From Chryseobacterium balustinum (GTDB lineage Bacteria > Bacteroidota > Bacteroidia > Flavobacteriales > Weeksellaceae): 59,898 nucleotides of DNA. Position numbers and translations under genes: made by a program. Of this stretch, positions 52,643-59,898 are shown in pieces. Under the pieces are notes generated by a model. That model saw nothing but the letters and a program-made list of their open reading frames with translations. It was not told the origin of the DNA and made no database searches. Numbering within the stretch: position 1 is the first letter of the stretch; every line of letters begins with the position of its first letter. The DNA is taken from NCBI RefSeq assembly GCF_900168205.1, contig NZ_FUZE01000025.1, forward strand, positions 1-59,898, written 5' to 3'.

Positions 52643-54145
52643 TTAGAAACCAAGTCCTACTGTAAAACCTCTTACAGAATTGGGATAATTAGCTAACGAT
52701 GTGGCAGAGCCATTAGTTGTATTCACGGTATAAATTTTTGTAGTTCCGGCTGTAGTAGCTACCAAATAAGCTTTTTGGCTTGTACTTCCAATATCGAAAC
52801 CATTTGCACCGTCGATATTGATGCCTAAAGATCCCTGCTCAATCAAAGTTCCATTGTTGGGTGGGTTTTGTAGATATAATTTGTCAGTAGAATGATCAAT
52901 TACAAATAACGAAGTAGTCGTTGCGCCCGCAAAGTTGTTGGTGTAAGCCGCTGCACCCAAAGTAGGCGTTCCCGGATTAATTACGCCGTCTGTTGCAGTG
53001 ATTCCTCCGGTTACAGGATCTAGCCTTAAATTCTGTCCGGTATTGCTTACTACTCTTATTTTATCAACGATTGGGTTAAAATCAAAACCAAACTCAGTTC
53101 CTGCCAATAAAGTAGGAAGCTGTGTTCCGACTGCGGTTGCTGCACCATTTCCTAGATTGATGGTGTAAATTCTGCTTGAGCTTCCTAATGCGTACAATTG
53201 TCCGTTTAAAGGTCTGAAATCAATACCCAAAATATTTTCTCCAGATTGAAGTCCGGTAATTGCTTTTGTTACAGGTTGAGGATTATTAGGATTAAAGATT
53301 TGTAATGAATTAGCATTGTCAACTGCATAAGCAACAGGATTTGTAGGAATTGCCAAATCGATTACTTTTTGTGAAAGATTTCCAAGACTTGTCGCTTTTC
53401 CGTTGGTTAAATTTACAGTATATAGACTGTTTTGTGTACCGGTTGTAGCCGCCATTACTGCCAAAGTATTATCAGGATTGATATCGAATGCAGCTTGTCC
53501 TGTAAAAGTGATACCCAGACTTCCTACTTCTACTAAAGTTCCGTTATTTGGAGGATCTTGTTTAAAAAGTTTTCCTGCAGTAGCATCAAGGTCATATAAA
53601 ATCGTAGAAGCTGCTCCCGAAACACTGTTGGTGTAAGCAATTCCCATAATGGAAGAAGTGGTTACAATATTCGTGTCAGTAGCTGCAATAGCACCCGTTT
53701 CAGGATGTAAACGTAGATTTTGTCCGGTGTTGGTTACTAATCTTATTCTGTCTACAGTAGGATTAAAATCAATTGAAGCAACGATTCCTGAGATTACAGG
53801 TGAAAAAGACGTTGTACTTACCATTCTGGTAGAAGCGGTAGAAGTATTAATAATATAAAACTTGCTTGCATTAGATACAGCATAGAGCTCGCCGGTTGCC
53901 GGTCTGAAATCAATACTTAGCAGTTTTTCTCCTGATGGAATTCCCATAATGGGTTTTGTAGAAGTAAATGTTGAAGAGTTATTGGTATTAAAAGTTACCA
54001 ATTGATTATTTTCTGTTAAAGCATATACCATCAGATCGGGAGCCGTGGTTGGCTCTTCGGGCATTATGTTAACATCTTCATTATCACATGATAATAACGA
54101 GACAATGGCAAATGTAGCCATGCAAAAGTTAAATAGTTTTTTCAT
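52643..54145 (-). CDS. DUF4394 lipoprotein with two repeats
   Basis: A 500-residue exported lipoprotein (lipobox LLSC near residue 20). It consists of two copies of a DUF4394 unit of about 230 residues: VYALTENNQLVTFN...GIPSGEKLLSIDFRP in the first and VAYAVDNANSLQIFN...LQSGENILGIDFRP in the second. Each contains an RLVTNTGQNLRL or RVVSNTGQNLRL segment. The fold is expected to be a beta-propeller. Function unknown; extracellular or periplasmic. Confidence 0.88.
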   Translation of the reverse strand: MKKLFNFCMATFAIVSLLSCDNEDVNIMPEEPTTAPDLMVYALTENNQLVTFNTNNSSTFTSTKPIMGIPSGEKLLSIDFRPATGELYAVSNASKFYIINTSTASTRMVSTTSFSPVISGIVASIDFNPTVDRIRLVTNTGQNLRLHPETGAIAATDTNIVTTSSIMGIAYTNSVSGAASTILYDLDATAGKLFKQDPPNNGTLVEVGSLGITFTGQAAFDINPDNTLAVMAATTGTQNSLYTVNLTNGKATSLGNLSQKVIDLAIPTNPVAYAVDNANSLQIFNPNNPQPVTKAITGLQSGENILGIDFRPLNGQLYALGSSSRIYTINLGNGAATAVGTQLPTLLAGTEFGFDFNPIVDKIRVVSNTGQNLRLDPVTGGITATDGVINPGTPTLGAAAYTNNFAGATTTSLFVIDHSTDKLYLQNPPNNGTLIEQGSLGINIDGANGFDIGSTSQKAYLVATTAGTTKIYTVNTTNGSATSLANYPNSVRGFTVGLGF

Positions 54146-54320
54146 AATAATTTATTTTAAAGGATCTCTGATGTGATATACGAAAGAAAATTATCTGCGG
54201 ATTTTTACAAACACTTTTTTTTAATCCATTTTTTTGTTTAAATTTGCAACTCTGTTTACAGAAATAGATGAGGTTTGCGAGTTTGTGGGTTTGATTGTGA
54301 AATTTTTTTGGATAAAAAGA

Positions 54321-54349
54321 TTTTGGTATATAAAAATTCATTATATTTG
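54321..54349 (+). promoter_or_regulatory. Promoter of tuf
   Basis: TTTTGG at 54321-54326 and TATATTTG at 54342-54349, spacing 16 nt counted from TTG. The ATG of tuf is 44 nt downstream. Confidence 0.65.
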
Positions 54350-54392
54350 CACACCGAAAATTTGAATAACAATAAAATAAATAATTTAAATC

Positions 54393-55607
54393 ATGGCAAA
54401 GGAAACGTTTAATCGTAACAAACCACACTTGAACATTGGTACTATTGGTCACGTTGACCATGGTAAAACTACACTTACTGCAGCTATTTCTGCTGTACTA
54501 GCTAGCAAAGGTCTTGCTGAGAAGAAAGATTTCTCTGCTATTGACTCTGCTCCTGAAGAGAAAGAAAGAGGTATTACTATTAATACTGCTCACATTGAAT
54601 ACGAAACTGAAAAAAGACACTATGCTCACGTTGACTGTCCAGGTCACGCGGATTACGTAAAGAACATGGTAACGGGTGCTGCTCAGATGGATGGTGCTAT
54701 CGTTGTATGTGCTGCTACAGACGGACCAATGCCTCAAACTAGAGAGCATATCCTTCTATGTCGTCAGGTAAACGTACCTAGAATCGTTGTTTTCATGAAC
54801 AAAGTTGACATGGTAGACGATGCTGAATTGTTAGAGTTAGTTGAAATGGAATTAAGAGACTTATTGTCTACTTACGAATTCGACGGAGATAACTCTCCAG
54901 TAATTCAAGGTTCTGCTTTAGGTGCTCTTACTGCTGCTACTGCAGAAGGAGGTGCTAAGACTGATGACCAATGGTTCAAATCTGTTGAGCAATTAATGGA
55001 TGCTGTTGACGAGTGGATCGAGCAGCCGCCAAGAGATACTGATAAGCCATTCTTGATGCCAATCGAAGACGTATTCTCTATTACAGGTAGAGGTACTGTT
55101 GCAACTGGTAGAATCGAAGCTGGTATTATCAATACAGGAGATCCTGTAGATATCATCGGTATGGGTGAAGAAAAATTAACTTCTACTATTACAGGAGTTG
55201 AAATGTTCAGAAAAATCCTTGATAGAGGTGAAGCTGGAGATAACGTAGGTCTATTGTTGAGAGGTATTGAAAAAACTGACATCAAGAGAGGTATGGTTAT
55301 CGCTAAGAAAGATTCTGTGAAGCCTCACAAGAAATTCAAAGCTTCAGTTTATATCCTTTCTAAAGAAGAAGGTGGACGTCACACTCCATTCCACAACAAA
55401 TACCGTCCTCAGTTCTATGTAAGAACTACTGACGTTACAGGTGAAATCTTCTTACCAGAAGGTGTAGAAATGGTAATGCCTGGTGATAACTTAGAGATCA
55501 CTGTAGAATTGTTACAACCAATCGCTCTTAACGTAGGTCTTAGATTTGCGATCAGAGAAGGAGGTAGAACAGTTGGTTCAGGTCAGGTTACTGAAATCTT
55601 AGACTAA
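54393..55607 (+). CDS. tuf: Elongation factor Tu
   Basis: A 404-residue GTPase that delivers aminoacyl-tRNA to the ribosome. G1 GHVDHGKT (residues 18-25), G3 DCPGHADY, and G4 NKVD are all present, followed by the beta-barrel domains ending in RTVGSGQVTEILD. Slightly longer than most bacterial EF-Tu (about 395) owing to an insertion of the type TAATAEGGAKTDD after the G4 region. Codon choice looks highly biased, as expected. Confidence 0.98.
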   Translation: MAKETFNRNKPHLNIGTIGHVDHGKTTLTAAISAVLASKGLAEKKDFSAIDSAPEEKERGITINTAHIEYETEKRHYAHVDCPGHADYVKNMVTGAAQMDGAIVVCAATDGPMPQTREHILLCRQVNVPRIVVFMNKVDMVDDAELLELVEMELRDLLSTYEFDGDNSPVIQGSALGALTAATAEGGAKTDDQWFKSVEQLMDAVDEWIEQPPRDTDKPFLMPIEDVFSITGRGTVATGRIEAGIINTGDPVDIIGMGEEKLTSTITGVEMFRKILDRGEAGDNVGLLLRGIEKTDIKRGMVIAKKDSVKPHKKFKASVYILSKEEGGRHTPFHNKYRPQFYVRTTDVTGEIFLPEGVEMVMPGDNLEITVELLQPIALNVGLRFAIREGGRTVGSGQVTEILD

Positions 55608-55624
55608 TCATCTTAAAATAATTA

Positions 55625-55652
55625 AAGTTCCGTAAGGAAACTTACGGAACTT
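55625..55652 (+). terminator. Hairpin between tuf and tRNA-Trp
   Basis: A perfect 12-bp stem AAGTTCCGTAAG (55625-55636 with 55641-55652) with a GAAA loop. It may end part of the tuf transcripts or act as a processing site before tRNA-Trp, which starts 8 nt later. Confidence 0.65.
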
Positions 55653-55659
55653 TTAATCT

Positions 55660-55730
55660 ACGGGCATCGTCCAATGGTAGGATACCGGTCTCCAACACCG
55701 TTGATCAGGGTTCGAATCCTTGTGCCCGTG
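55660..55730 (+). tRNA. tRNA-Trp (CCA)
   Basis: A 71-nt cloverleaf with acceptor ACGGGCA/TGCCCGT and anticodon loop CTCCAAC (CCA). It stands between tuf and secE, a conserved position in Bacteroidota. Confidence 0.96.
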
Positions 55731-55742
55731 CAAATATAAATT

Positions 55743-55949
55743 ATGAGTTCATTTATCGATTTTTTAAAAGGTTCTTATAACGAATTCAGGCATAAAGTTG
55801 AATGGCCAAAATGGTCAGACTTGCAGTCTTCTACAATTGTAGTTACTGTTGCTACTGTCATTTTAGCATTATTTACTTTTGGTGTTGATGAATTGTTTTC
55901 AAAATCAATCAGCAATATCTTAGGAATACTAATTAACAGCTTCAACTAA
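55743..55949 (+). CDS. secE: Preprotein translocase subunit SecE
   Basis: A 68-residue single-pass membrane protein of the Sec translocon. The amphipathic KVEWPKWSDLQSSTIVV motif and the membrane helix ATVILALFTFGVDEL are typical. Follows tRNA-Trp at 12 nt and precedes nusG, as is usual. Confidence 0.94.
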   Translation: MSSFIDFLKGSYNEFRHKVEWPKWSDLQSSTIVVTVATVILALFTFGVDELFSKSISNILGILINSFN

Positions 55950-55967
55950 TAAAAACTATTTTCCATA

Positions 55968-56510
55968 ATGAGCGAATTGAAATGGTATGTGCTGAAAGCA
56001 ATCAGCGGACAGGAAAATAAAGTGAAAAACTATATTGAGACAGAGATCAAACGTTTAGGGTTTGAGCAATATGTTACTCAGGTGGTTATTCCTATGGAAA
56101 AGGTGATTCAGCTTAGAAACGGAAAAAAAGTTCCTAAAGAAAGACCTTACTATCCAGGTTACCTGATGGTAGAAGCAGAGTTGATGGGAGAGATTCCTCA
56201 CGTTATAAAAAATATTCCAGGTGTAATTTCTTTCTTAAGTTTAACCAAAGGAGGAGATCCTGTACCGATGAGAAAATCAGAGGTTAACAGAATGCTGGGT
56301 AGAATGGATGAGCTTTCAGAATTTGCTACAGATGCAGAAGTTCCATTCATTGTTGGAGAGAATGTAAAAGTAGTCGATGGTCCTTTCAACGGATTCAACG
56401 GTACTGTAGAAAAAATTCTTGAAGATAAGAAGAAAGTAGAAGTATCAGTTTTAATTTTCGGAAGAAAAACTCCAATGGAGTTGAGCTACATGCAAGTAGA
56501 AAAAGTATAA
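55968..56510 (+). CDS. nusG: Transcription termination/antitermination factor NusG
   Basis: A 180-residue NusG with the N-terminal NGN domain (LKWYVLKAISGQENKVKNYI, YYPGYLMVEA) and a C-terminal KOW domain (FIVGENVKVVDGPFNGFNGT). Length and the secE-nusG-rplK order fit. It binds RNA polymerase and links it to Rho or the ribosome. Confidence 0.96.
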   Translation: MSELKWYVLKAISGQENKVKNYIETEIKRLGFEQYVTQVVIPMEKVIQLRNGKKVPKERPYYPGYLMVEAELMGEIPHVIKNIPGVISFLSLTKGGDPVPMRKSEVNRMLGRMDELSEFATDAEVPFIVGENVKVVDGPFNGFNGTVEKILEDKKKVEVSVLIFGRKTPMELSYMQVEKV

Positions 56511-56531
56511 CTTATACCTTTATAAAATATC

Positions 56532-56564
56532 AATACCGTTCAAAATTTGAACGGTATTTTTTGT
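56532..56564 (+). terminator. Terminator after nusG
   Basis: A 12-bp stem AATACCGTTCAA (56532-56543 with 56547-56558) with a T tract. It ends the secE-nusG transcript; rplK has its own promoter. Confidence 0.75.
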
Positions 56565-56802
56565 TTTGATATCAAAATTCTGAATTGATGCGTATTCGTG
56601 TTATTGGGATTAAAGATAACAAAGATTATAATGAATTTTTATTTTAAATAAATAATGATTTCTTTTAGAATAGGACTTTGAAGTTCAAATAAATTTCTTT
56701 TCATATTGTTTATAAAATTTCTAACGTTGATAGTATTATAATTATAAACAAGAAAGTTATAATTTTTTTATTATTAATTTCTGAATTTTAACAAGTTAAG
56801 TA

Positions 56803-56878
56803 TTTGCTAATTCAAAAATATTTCATAATTTTGCAGTCCTAAAAGTAGGTTTACTTTATGTGAGTGCGGTAACCTGCT
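56803..56878 (+). promoter_or_regulatory. rplK operon promoter and leader hairpin
   Basis: TTTG at 56803-56806, a 19-nt spacer and TAATTTTG at 56826-56833 give a full Bacteroidota promoter. Just after the expected start of transcription an 8-bp stem pairs AGTAGGTT (56844-56851) with AACCTGCT (56871-56878), one G-U pair. It could be a leader element for autoregulation by L1 or L10, as is known for such operons in other bacteria. The gap 56565-56802 holds nothing that I can name. Confidence 0.6.
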
Positions 56879-56929
56879 GAATAATAAATGCTTCCAAACT
56901 CATTAATTATTCAATTTAAAAAACAAAAA

Positions 56930-57376
56930 ATGGCTAAAAAAGTCTTTAAAATGGTTAAGCTCCAAGTAAAAGGAGGAGCAGCAAACCCATCTCCACCAGT
57001 AGGTCCAGCATTGGGTTCTGCAGGGGTGAACATCATGGAGTTTTGTAAGCAGTTTAACGGAAGAACCCAAGATAAGCCAGGACAAGTTTTACCTGTAGTA
57101 ATTACAGTGTACGAAGACAAATCTTTTGAATTCGTAATCAAAACTCCTCCTGCAGCGATCCAGTTAATGGATGCGGCTAAAATTAAGGGTGGTTCTGGAG
57201 AACCAAACAGAAACAAAGTAGGTGCTGTATCTTGGGCTCAAGTTCAGAAAATCGCTGAAGACAAAATGACTGACCTTAACTGTTTTACTATGGATTCTGC
57301 GGTTTCTATGGTAGCGGGTACTGCTAGATCTATGGGATTAAGAGTAACAGGAACTAAACCAACTTTTAACGCTTAA
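56930..57376 (+). CDS. rplK: 50S ribosomal protein uL11
   Basis: A 148-residue ribosomal protein of the GTPase-associated centre. I chose the ATG at 56930 (MAKKVFKMVKLQ), since the frame is open from 56888 but the extra 14 residues do not fit uL11. Typical segments PSPPVGPALGSAGVNIMEFC and GTARSMGLRV are present. Confidence 0.96.
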   Translation: MAKKVFKMVKLQVKGGAANPSPPVGPALGSAGVNIMEFCKQFNGRTQDKPGQVLPVVITVYEDKSFEFVIKTPPAAIQLMDAAKIKGGSGEPNRNKVGAVSWAQVQKIAEDKMTDLNCFTMDSAVSMVAGTARSMGLRVTGTKPTFNA

Positions 57377-57387
57377 AACTAATAGAA

Positions 57388-58080
57388 ATGGCAAAATTAA
57401 CTAAAAAGCAAAAAGAAGCTTTAAGCAAAGTAGAAAAAGGAAGAATCTATAACCTTGAAGAAGGTTCTGCTCTTGTAAAAGAGGTGAACACTGCAAAGTT
57501 TGATGCTTCTGTAGATATCGCTGTAAGATTGGGTGTAGATCCAAGAAAAGCAAACCAAATGGTAAGAGGTGTAGTATCTCTTCCTCACGGTACTGGTAAA
57601 GATGTTAAAGTTTTGGCTTTAGTAACTCCAGATAAAGAAGCTGAAGCTAAAGCAGCTGGTGCTGATTATGTAGGTCTTGACGAATATTTACAAAAAATAA
57701 AAGAAGGTTGGACGGATGTTGACGTTATCGTTACTATGCCAGCTGTTATGGGTAAATTAGGACCTTTAGGTAGAGTATTAGGACCAAGAGGTTTGATGCC
57801 TAACCCTAAATCAGGTACTGTTACTATGGAAATTGGTAAAGCAGTAACTGAAGTGAAAGCTGGTAAAATTGACTTTAAAGTAGACAAATACGGTATTATC
57901 CACGCTGGTATTGGTAAAGTATCTTTCGATGCTGCTAAAATCAAGGAAAATGCTCAAGAATTGATCTCTACTTTGATCAAAATGAAGCCAACTGCTGCAA
58001 AAGGAGTTTATGTAAAAAGCATTTATTTGTCTTCTACAATGAGCCCTGGTATTGCAATCGATACTAAATCTGTTAACTAA
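57388..58080 (+). CDS. rplA: 50S ribosomal protein uL1
   Basis: A 230-residue protein of the L1 stalk, also known as a translational repressor of the rplK-rplA operon in other bacteria. The signature GRVLGPRGLMPNPKSGTVT and the end SSTMSPGIAIDTKSVN are clear. It follows rplK at 11 nt. Confidence 0.97.
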   Translation: MAKLTKKQKEALSKVEKGRIYNLEEGSALVKEVNTAKFDASVDIAVRLGVDPRKANQMVRGVVSLPHGTGKDVKVLALVTPDKEAEAKAAGADYVGLDEYLQKIKEGWTDVDVIVTMPAVMGKLGPLGRVLGPRGLMPNPKSGTVTMEIGKAVTEVKAGKIDFKVDKYGIIHAGIGKVSFDAAKIKENAQELISTLIKMKPTAAKGVYVKSIYLSSTMSPGIAIDTKSVN

Positions 58081-58097
58081 TTATAATCCTTAAGACA

Positions 58098-58685
58098 ATG
58101 ACAAAAGACCAAAAAGTTGTAGCGATACAAGAGATCAAAGACTTGCTTCAGGATGCAAAAGTAGTTTATGTAGCAGATCTAGATGGTTTGAATGCTGCTA
58201 AAGCTTCTGACTTCAGAAGACAAGCTTTCAAACAAAATATCAAAGTAAAAGTGGTAAAAAATACACTTTTGCAAAAAGCAATGGAGCAAATTGAAGGAGT
58301 AGATTACTCTGAAATGTTCCAAACTTTCAAAGGTAACTCTGCATTAATGATTGCTGAAACGGCTAACGCTCCAGCAAAATTAATCAAAGACTTTAGAAAA
58401 AAAGAAGAGAAGCCGGCTTTAAAATCAGCTTTCGTACAAGAAACTTTCTATGTTGGTGACAACAACCTTGATGCTTTAGTAAGCATTAAGTCTAGAGAAG
58501 AAATGATCGGTGAAATCATCGGATTACTTCAGTCTCCAATCCAAAGAGTTGTTTCTGCTCTTCAAAACAGACCTGAAACTGCAGAAGCTACAACTGAAGA
58601 AGTTGCTGCACCTGCTGTGGAAGAAACTCCAGCTACTGAAACTCCAGAAGCTGCTGCAGAAGGAGAAGCTCCAGCTGCAGAATAA
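58098..58685 (+). CDS. rplJ: 50S ribosomal protein uL10
   Basis: A 195-residue protein of the L10-L7/L12 stalk. The domain begins TKDQKVVAIQEIKDLLQDAK and the helix that binds L7/L12 is near residues 130-160. A C-terminal tail of about 30 residues rich in Ala, Glu and Thr (EEVAAPAVEETPATETPEAA) makes it longer than E. coli L10 (165). Follows rplA at 17 nt. Confidence 0.96.
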   Translation: MTKDQKVVAIQEIKDLLQDAKVVYVADLDGLNAAKASDFRRQAFKQNIKVKVVKNTLLQKAMEQIEGVDYSEMFQTFKGNSALMIAETANAPAKLIKDFRKKEEKPALKSAFVQETFYVGDNNLDALVSIKSREEMIGEIIGLLQSPIQRVVSALQNRPETAEATTEEVAAPAVEETPATETPEAAAEGEAPAAE

Positions 58686-58733
58686 TTAGACTCTCAAAAA
58701 AATCAATCAATAATCAACAAAAACATTACAACA

Positions 58734-59099
58734 ATGTCAGATTTAAAAAATTTAGCTGAAACGCTAGTAAACTTAACAGTAAAAGACGTAAACGAATTAG
58801 CAACTATCCTTAAAGACGAGTACGGAATCGAGCCTGCTGCTGCTGCAGTTGTTATGGCTGGTCCTGGTGCTGAAGCTGCTGAAGAAAAGACTGAATTCGA
58901 CGTAATTCTTAAGTCTGCAGGTGCTTCTAAATTGGCTATCGTTAAATTGGTAAAAGATTTAACTGGTGCAGGTCTTAAAGAAGCTAAAGACATCGTAGAC
59001 GGAGCTCCTTCTGCTATTAAAGAAGGTATCTCTAAAGACGAAGCTGAAGCTCTTAAGAAGCAATTAGAAGAAGCTGGTGCTGAAGTAGAATTGAAGTAA
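58734..59099 (+). CDS. rplL: 50S ribosomal protein bL7/bL12
   Basis: A 121-residue acidic stalk protein with an N-terminal dimerisation helix, Ala/Gly-rich hinge (EPAAAAVVMAGPGAEAAEEK) and the factor-binding C-terminal domain (AIVKLVKDLTGAGLKEAKDI). Last gene of the rplKAJL set; rpoB is not found within the rest of the window. Confidence 0.97.
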   Translation: MSDLKNLAETLVNLTVKDVNELATILKDEYGIEPAAAAVVMAGPGAEAAEEKTEFDVILKSAGASKLAIVKLVKDLTGAGLKEAKDIVDGAPSAIKEGISKDEAEALKKQLEEAGAEVELK

Positions 59100-59122
59100 T
59101 CATTTACTTTCAAAAATATAAG

Positions 59123-59155
59123 AGCAACTACATTTTTTGTAGTTGCTTTTTTTTA
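59123..59155 (+). terminator. Terminator after rplL
   Basis: A 10-bp stem AGCAACTACA (59123-59132 with 59138-59147) is followed by a long T tract. Most bacteria have an attenuator here before rpoB, but rpoB does not follow. The stretch 59156-59660 holds one more weak hairpin (TAGCCA/TGGCTA at 59283-59307, then T6) and no gene. Confidence 0.8.
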
Positions 59156-59647
59156 TATACTCTATTTGAAAATTGAGTCACTTCAAAGATGCTTCAATAT
59201 TCTGCTTGCTGTTTTCAATGTAGAGAATGTTTTTTTGGAGCTAAGCAGTAGTTGACATGATTAATTAATTTTTTTAATAGAGTAGCCATTTCACTTTGAA
59301 GTGGCTATTTTTTATAAAGTATTATTTTAAAGTAAAATAACAATTTAATTACTACTGAAATTTTAGAGTGCTTTTCTGTAGAATTATTTGCTGGTAATGA
59401 GAGTGAATGGAAAAAAAATAAATGTATCAATTTTTAATGTGTATTGATAATAATCATTGCTTCTTATGGAAATATAAAGAAATTAAAGTTTTGTATTATT
59501 TATTGTTGTTAATCAATTAAGAAAAATGAGTTATAGGTTATAAATCAATTGTTTTAGGTCTGGTTTTGTGGTTGAAAGTTACTCTTTTTGTAGAGGTTTT
59601 TTATTGAAAAATTAATTAAACAAACGCTTAATTAATAAATAAAGCAA

Positions 59648-59655
59648 TACCTTTG
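59648..59655 (+). promoter_or_regulatory. -7 box of the truncated exported-protein gene
   Basis: TACCTTTG fits TAnnTTTG and lies 18 nt before the ATG at 59673. The -33 box is not clear. Confidence 0.4.
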
Positions 59656-59672
59656 TAAGACACAAATTGAAC

Positions 59673-59867
59673 ATGAATAGGAAAAAATTATTTTTTAAAA
59701 TGATGTTAAAGTTTTTTTGTTTCTACAAGATTTCTAAATGTTCCCTATTTGTAAAACTATCCATCCTTTTTCTTTTTCAAATCACTTTTTTTTCAGCACA
59801 GGATGTAAATTCCAGTGATATTGACCACCCAATTTCAATTCAAAGTGACCAGGTAATTTCGGTTTAA
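59673..59867 (+). pseudogene. Truncated exported-protein start, probably cut by an insertion sequence
   Basis: The frame begins at the ATG at 59673 (MNRKKLFFKM) and encodes a long signal peptide ending in LFQITFFSAQ, then only about 17 more residues before a stop inside repeat-like DNA. Such long signal peptides are common at the start of TonB-dependent receptors and other outer-membrane proteins in this group, but which gene it was cannot be told from what remains. Confidence 0.5.
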
Positions 59868-59898
59868 ATTGACCACCCTTAATTTTGATAAAAACTCT
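59820..59898. mobile_element. Probable end of an insertion sequence (IS21-like repeats), running off the window
   Basis: ATTGACCACCC occurs at 59820-59830 and 59868-59878, with a related AAGTGACCAGG at 59843-59853. Several copies of a short motif at one end are typical of the IS21 family. No transposase is visible because the window ends at 59898. Confidence 0.45.

Overview
The window reads as a chromosomal segment of a Flavobacteriia bacterium, most likely a Chryseobacterium-like member of the Weeksellaceae. The DNA is A+T rich. Many promoters follow the Bacteroidota pattern TTTG/TTG-N16-21-TAnnTTTG (seen before rpsU, the tRNA cluster, tuf and rplK). Shine-Dalgarno sites are mostly absent, and the core gene neighbourhoods are of flavobacterial type.

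Left chromosomal part (1-14142). A leftward group holds coaE, a metallo-beta-lactamase-fold hydrolase, a PaiB-like flavoprotein, a four-helix-bundle gene framed by inverted repeats, and ruvB. A rightward group carries histidine degradation (hutI, a DUF695-like gene, hutG) and an aldehyde dehydrogenase. A compact leftward cluster acpP-fabF-rnc-(IPExxxVDY-like)-pyk follows, then a small bacteriocin-like peptide gene ending in a run of 24 T.

Integrated element (14143-40902, about 26.7 kb). An 18-bp direct repeat marks both ends. The right copy lies in the 3' end of the intact tmRNA gene (ssrA), and the left copy sits next to a tyrosine integrase. The left half is an integration, replication and mobilisation module: integrase, HTH protein, SF3-type helicase, Toprim primase, MobC-like protein and relaxase. 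It also has an iteron-like cluster and a hairpin that could be oriT. No type IV secretion genes are present, so it looks like an integrative mobilisable element. The cargo is a divalent-metal efflux operon (DUF6660, a CzcA-CzcC fusion, CzcB, a CPC-type ATPase) and a leftward copper operon (Cys-rich exported protein, HMA-DUF3347, DUF305, DUF3347, haem-binding protein, CPH-type ATPase, multicopper oxidase fused to an outer-membrane domain).

Between the two metal operons lies the most interesting locus. An ECF-type sigma factor with an unusual C-terminal extension is followed, 1 nt later, by a small Cas12f/TnpB-like protein. In that protein the RuvC-I Asp and RuvC-II Glu positions are substituted, and the RuvC-III and zinc-ribbon part is absent. 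Directly after its stop codon is a single CRISPR-repeat-like hairpin (GTTG...CAAC, 38 nt) followed by a candidate guide. This matches the architecture of RNA-guided transcription systems, in which nuclease-dead Cas12f and a guide RNA recruit a sigma factor. A divergent XRE regulator with a perfect 11-bp-arm palindromic operator and a long structured leader complete the module.

Right chromosomal part (41290-59898). It contains ssrA, rpsU, a XerC/D recombinase, hpf, and a tRNA cluster in which Thr-Tyr-Gly is tandemly duplicated. Next come a two-component system and a second CzcCBA-type efflux system, flanked by two repeats of about 120 bp, then a DUF4394 lipoprotein. Last is the tuf-tRNA-Trp-secE-nusG-rplKAJL run. 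rpoB does not follow rplL in the remaining 0.8 kb; instead there is an exported-protein start that runs into repeats resembling the end of an insertion sequence.
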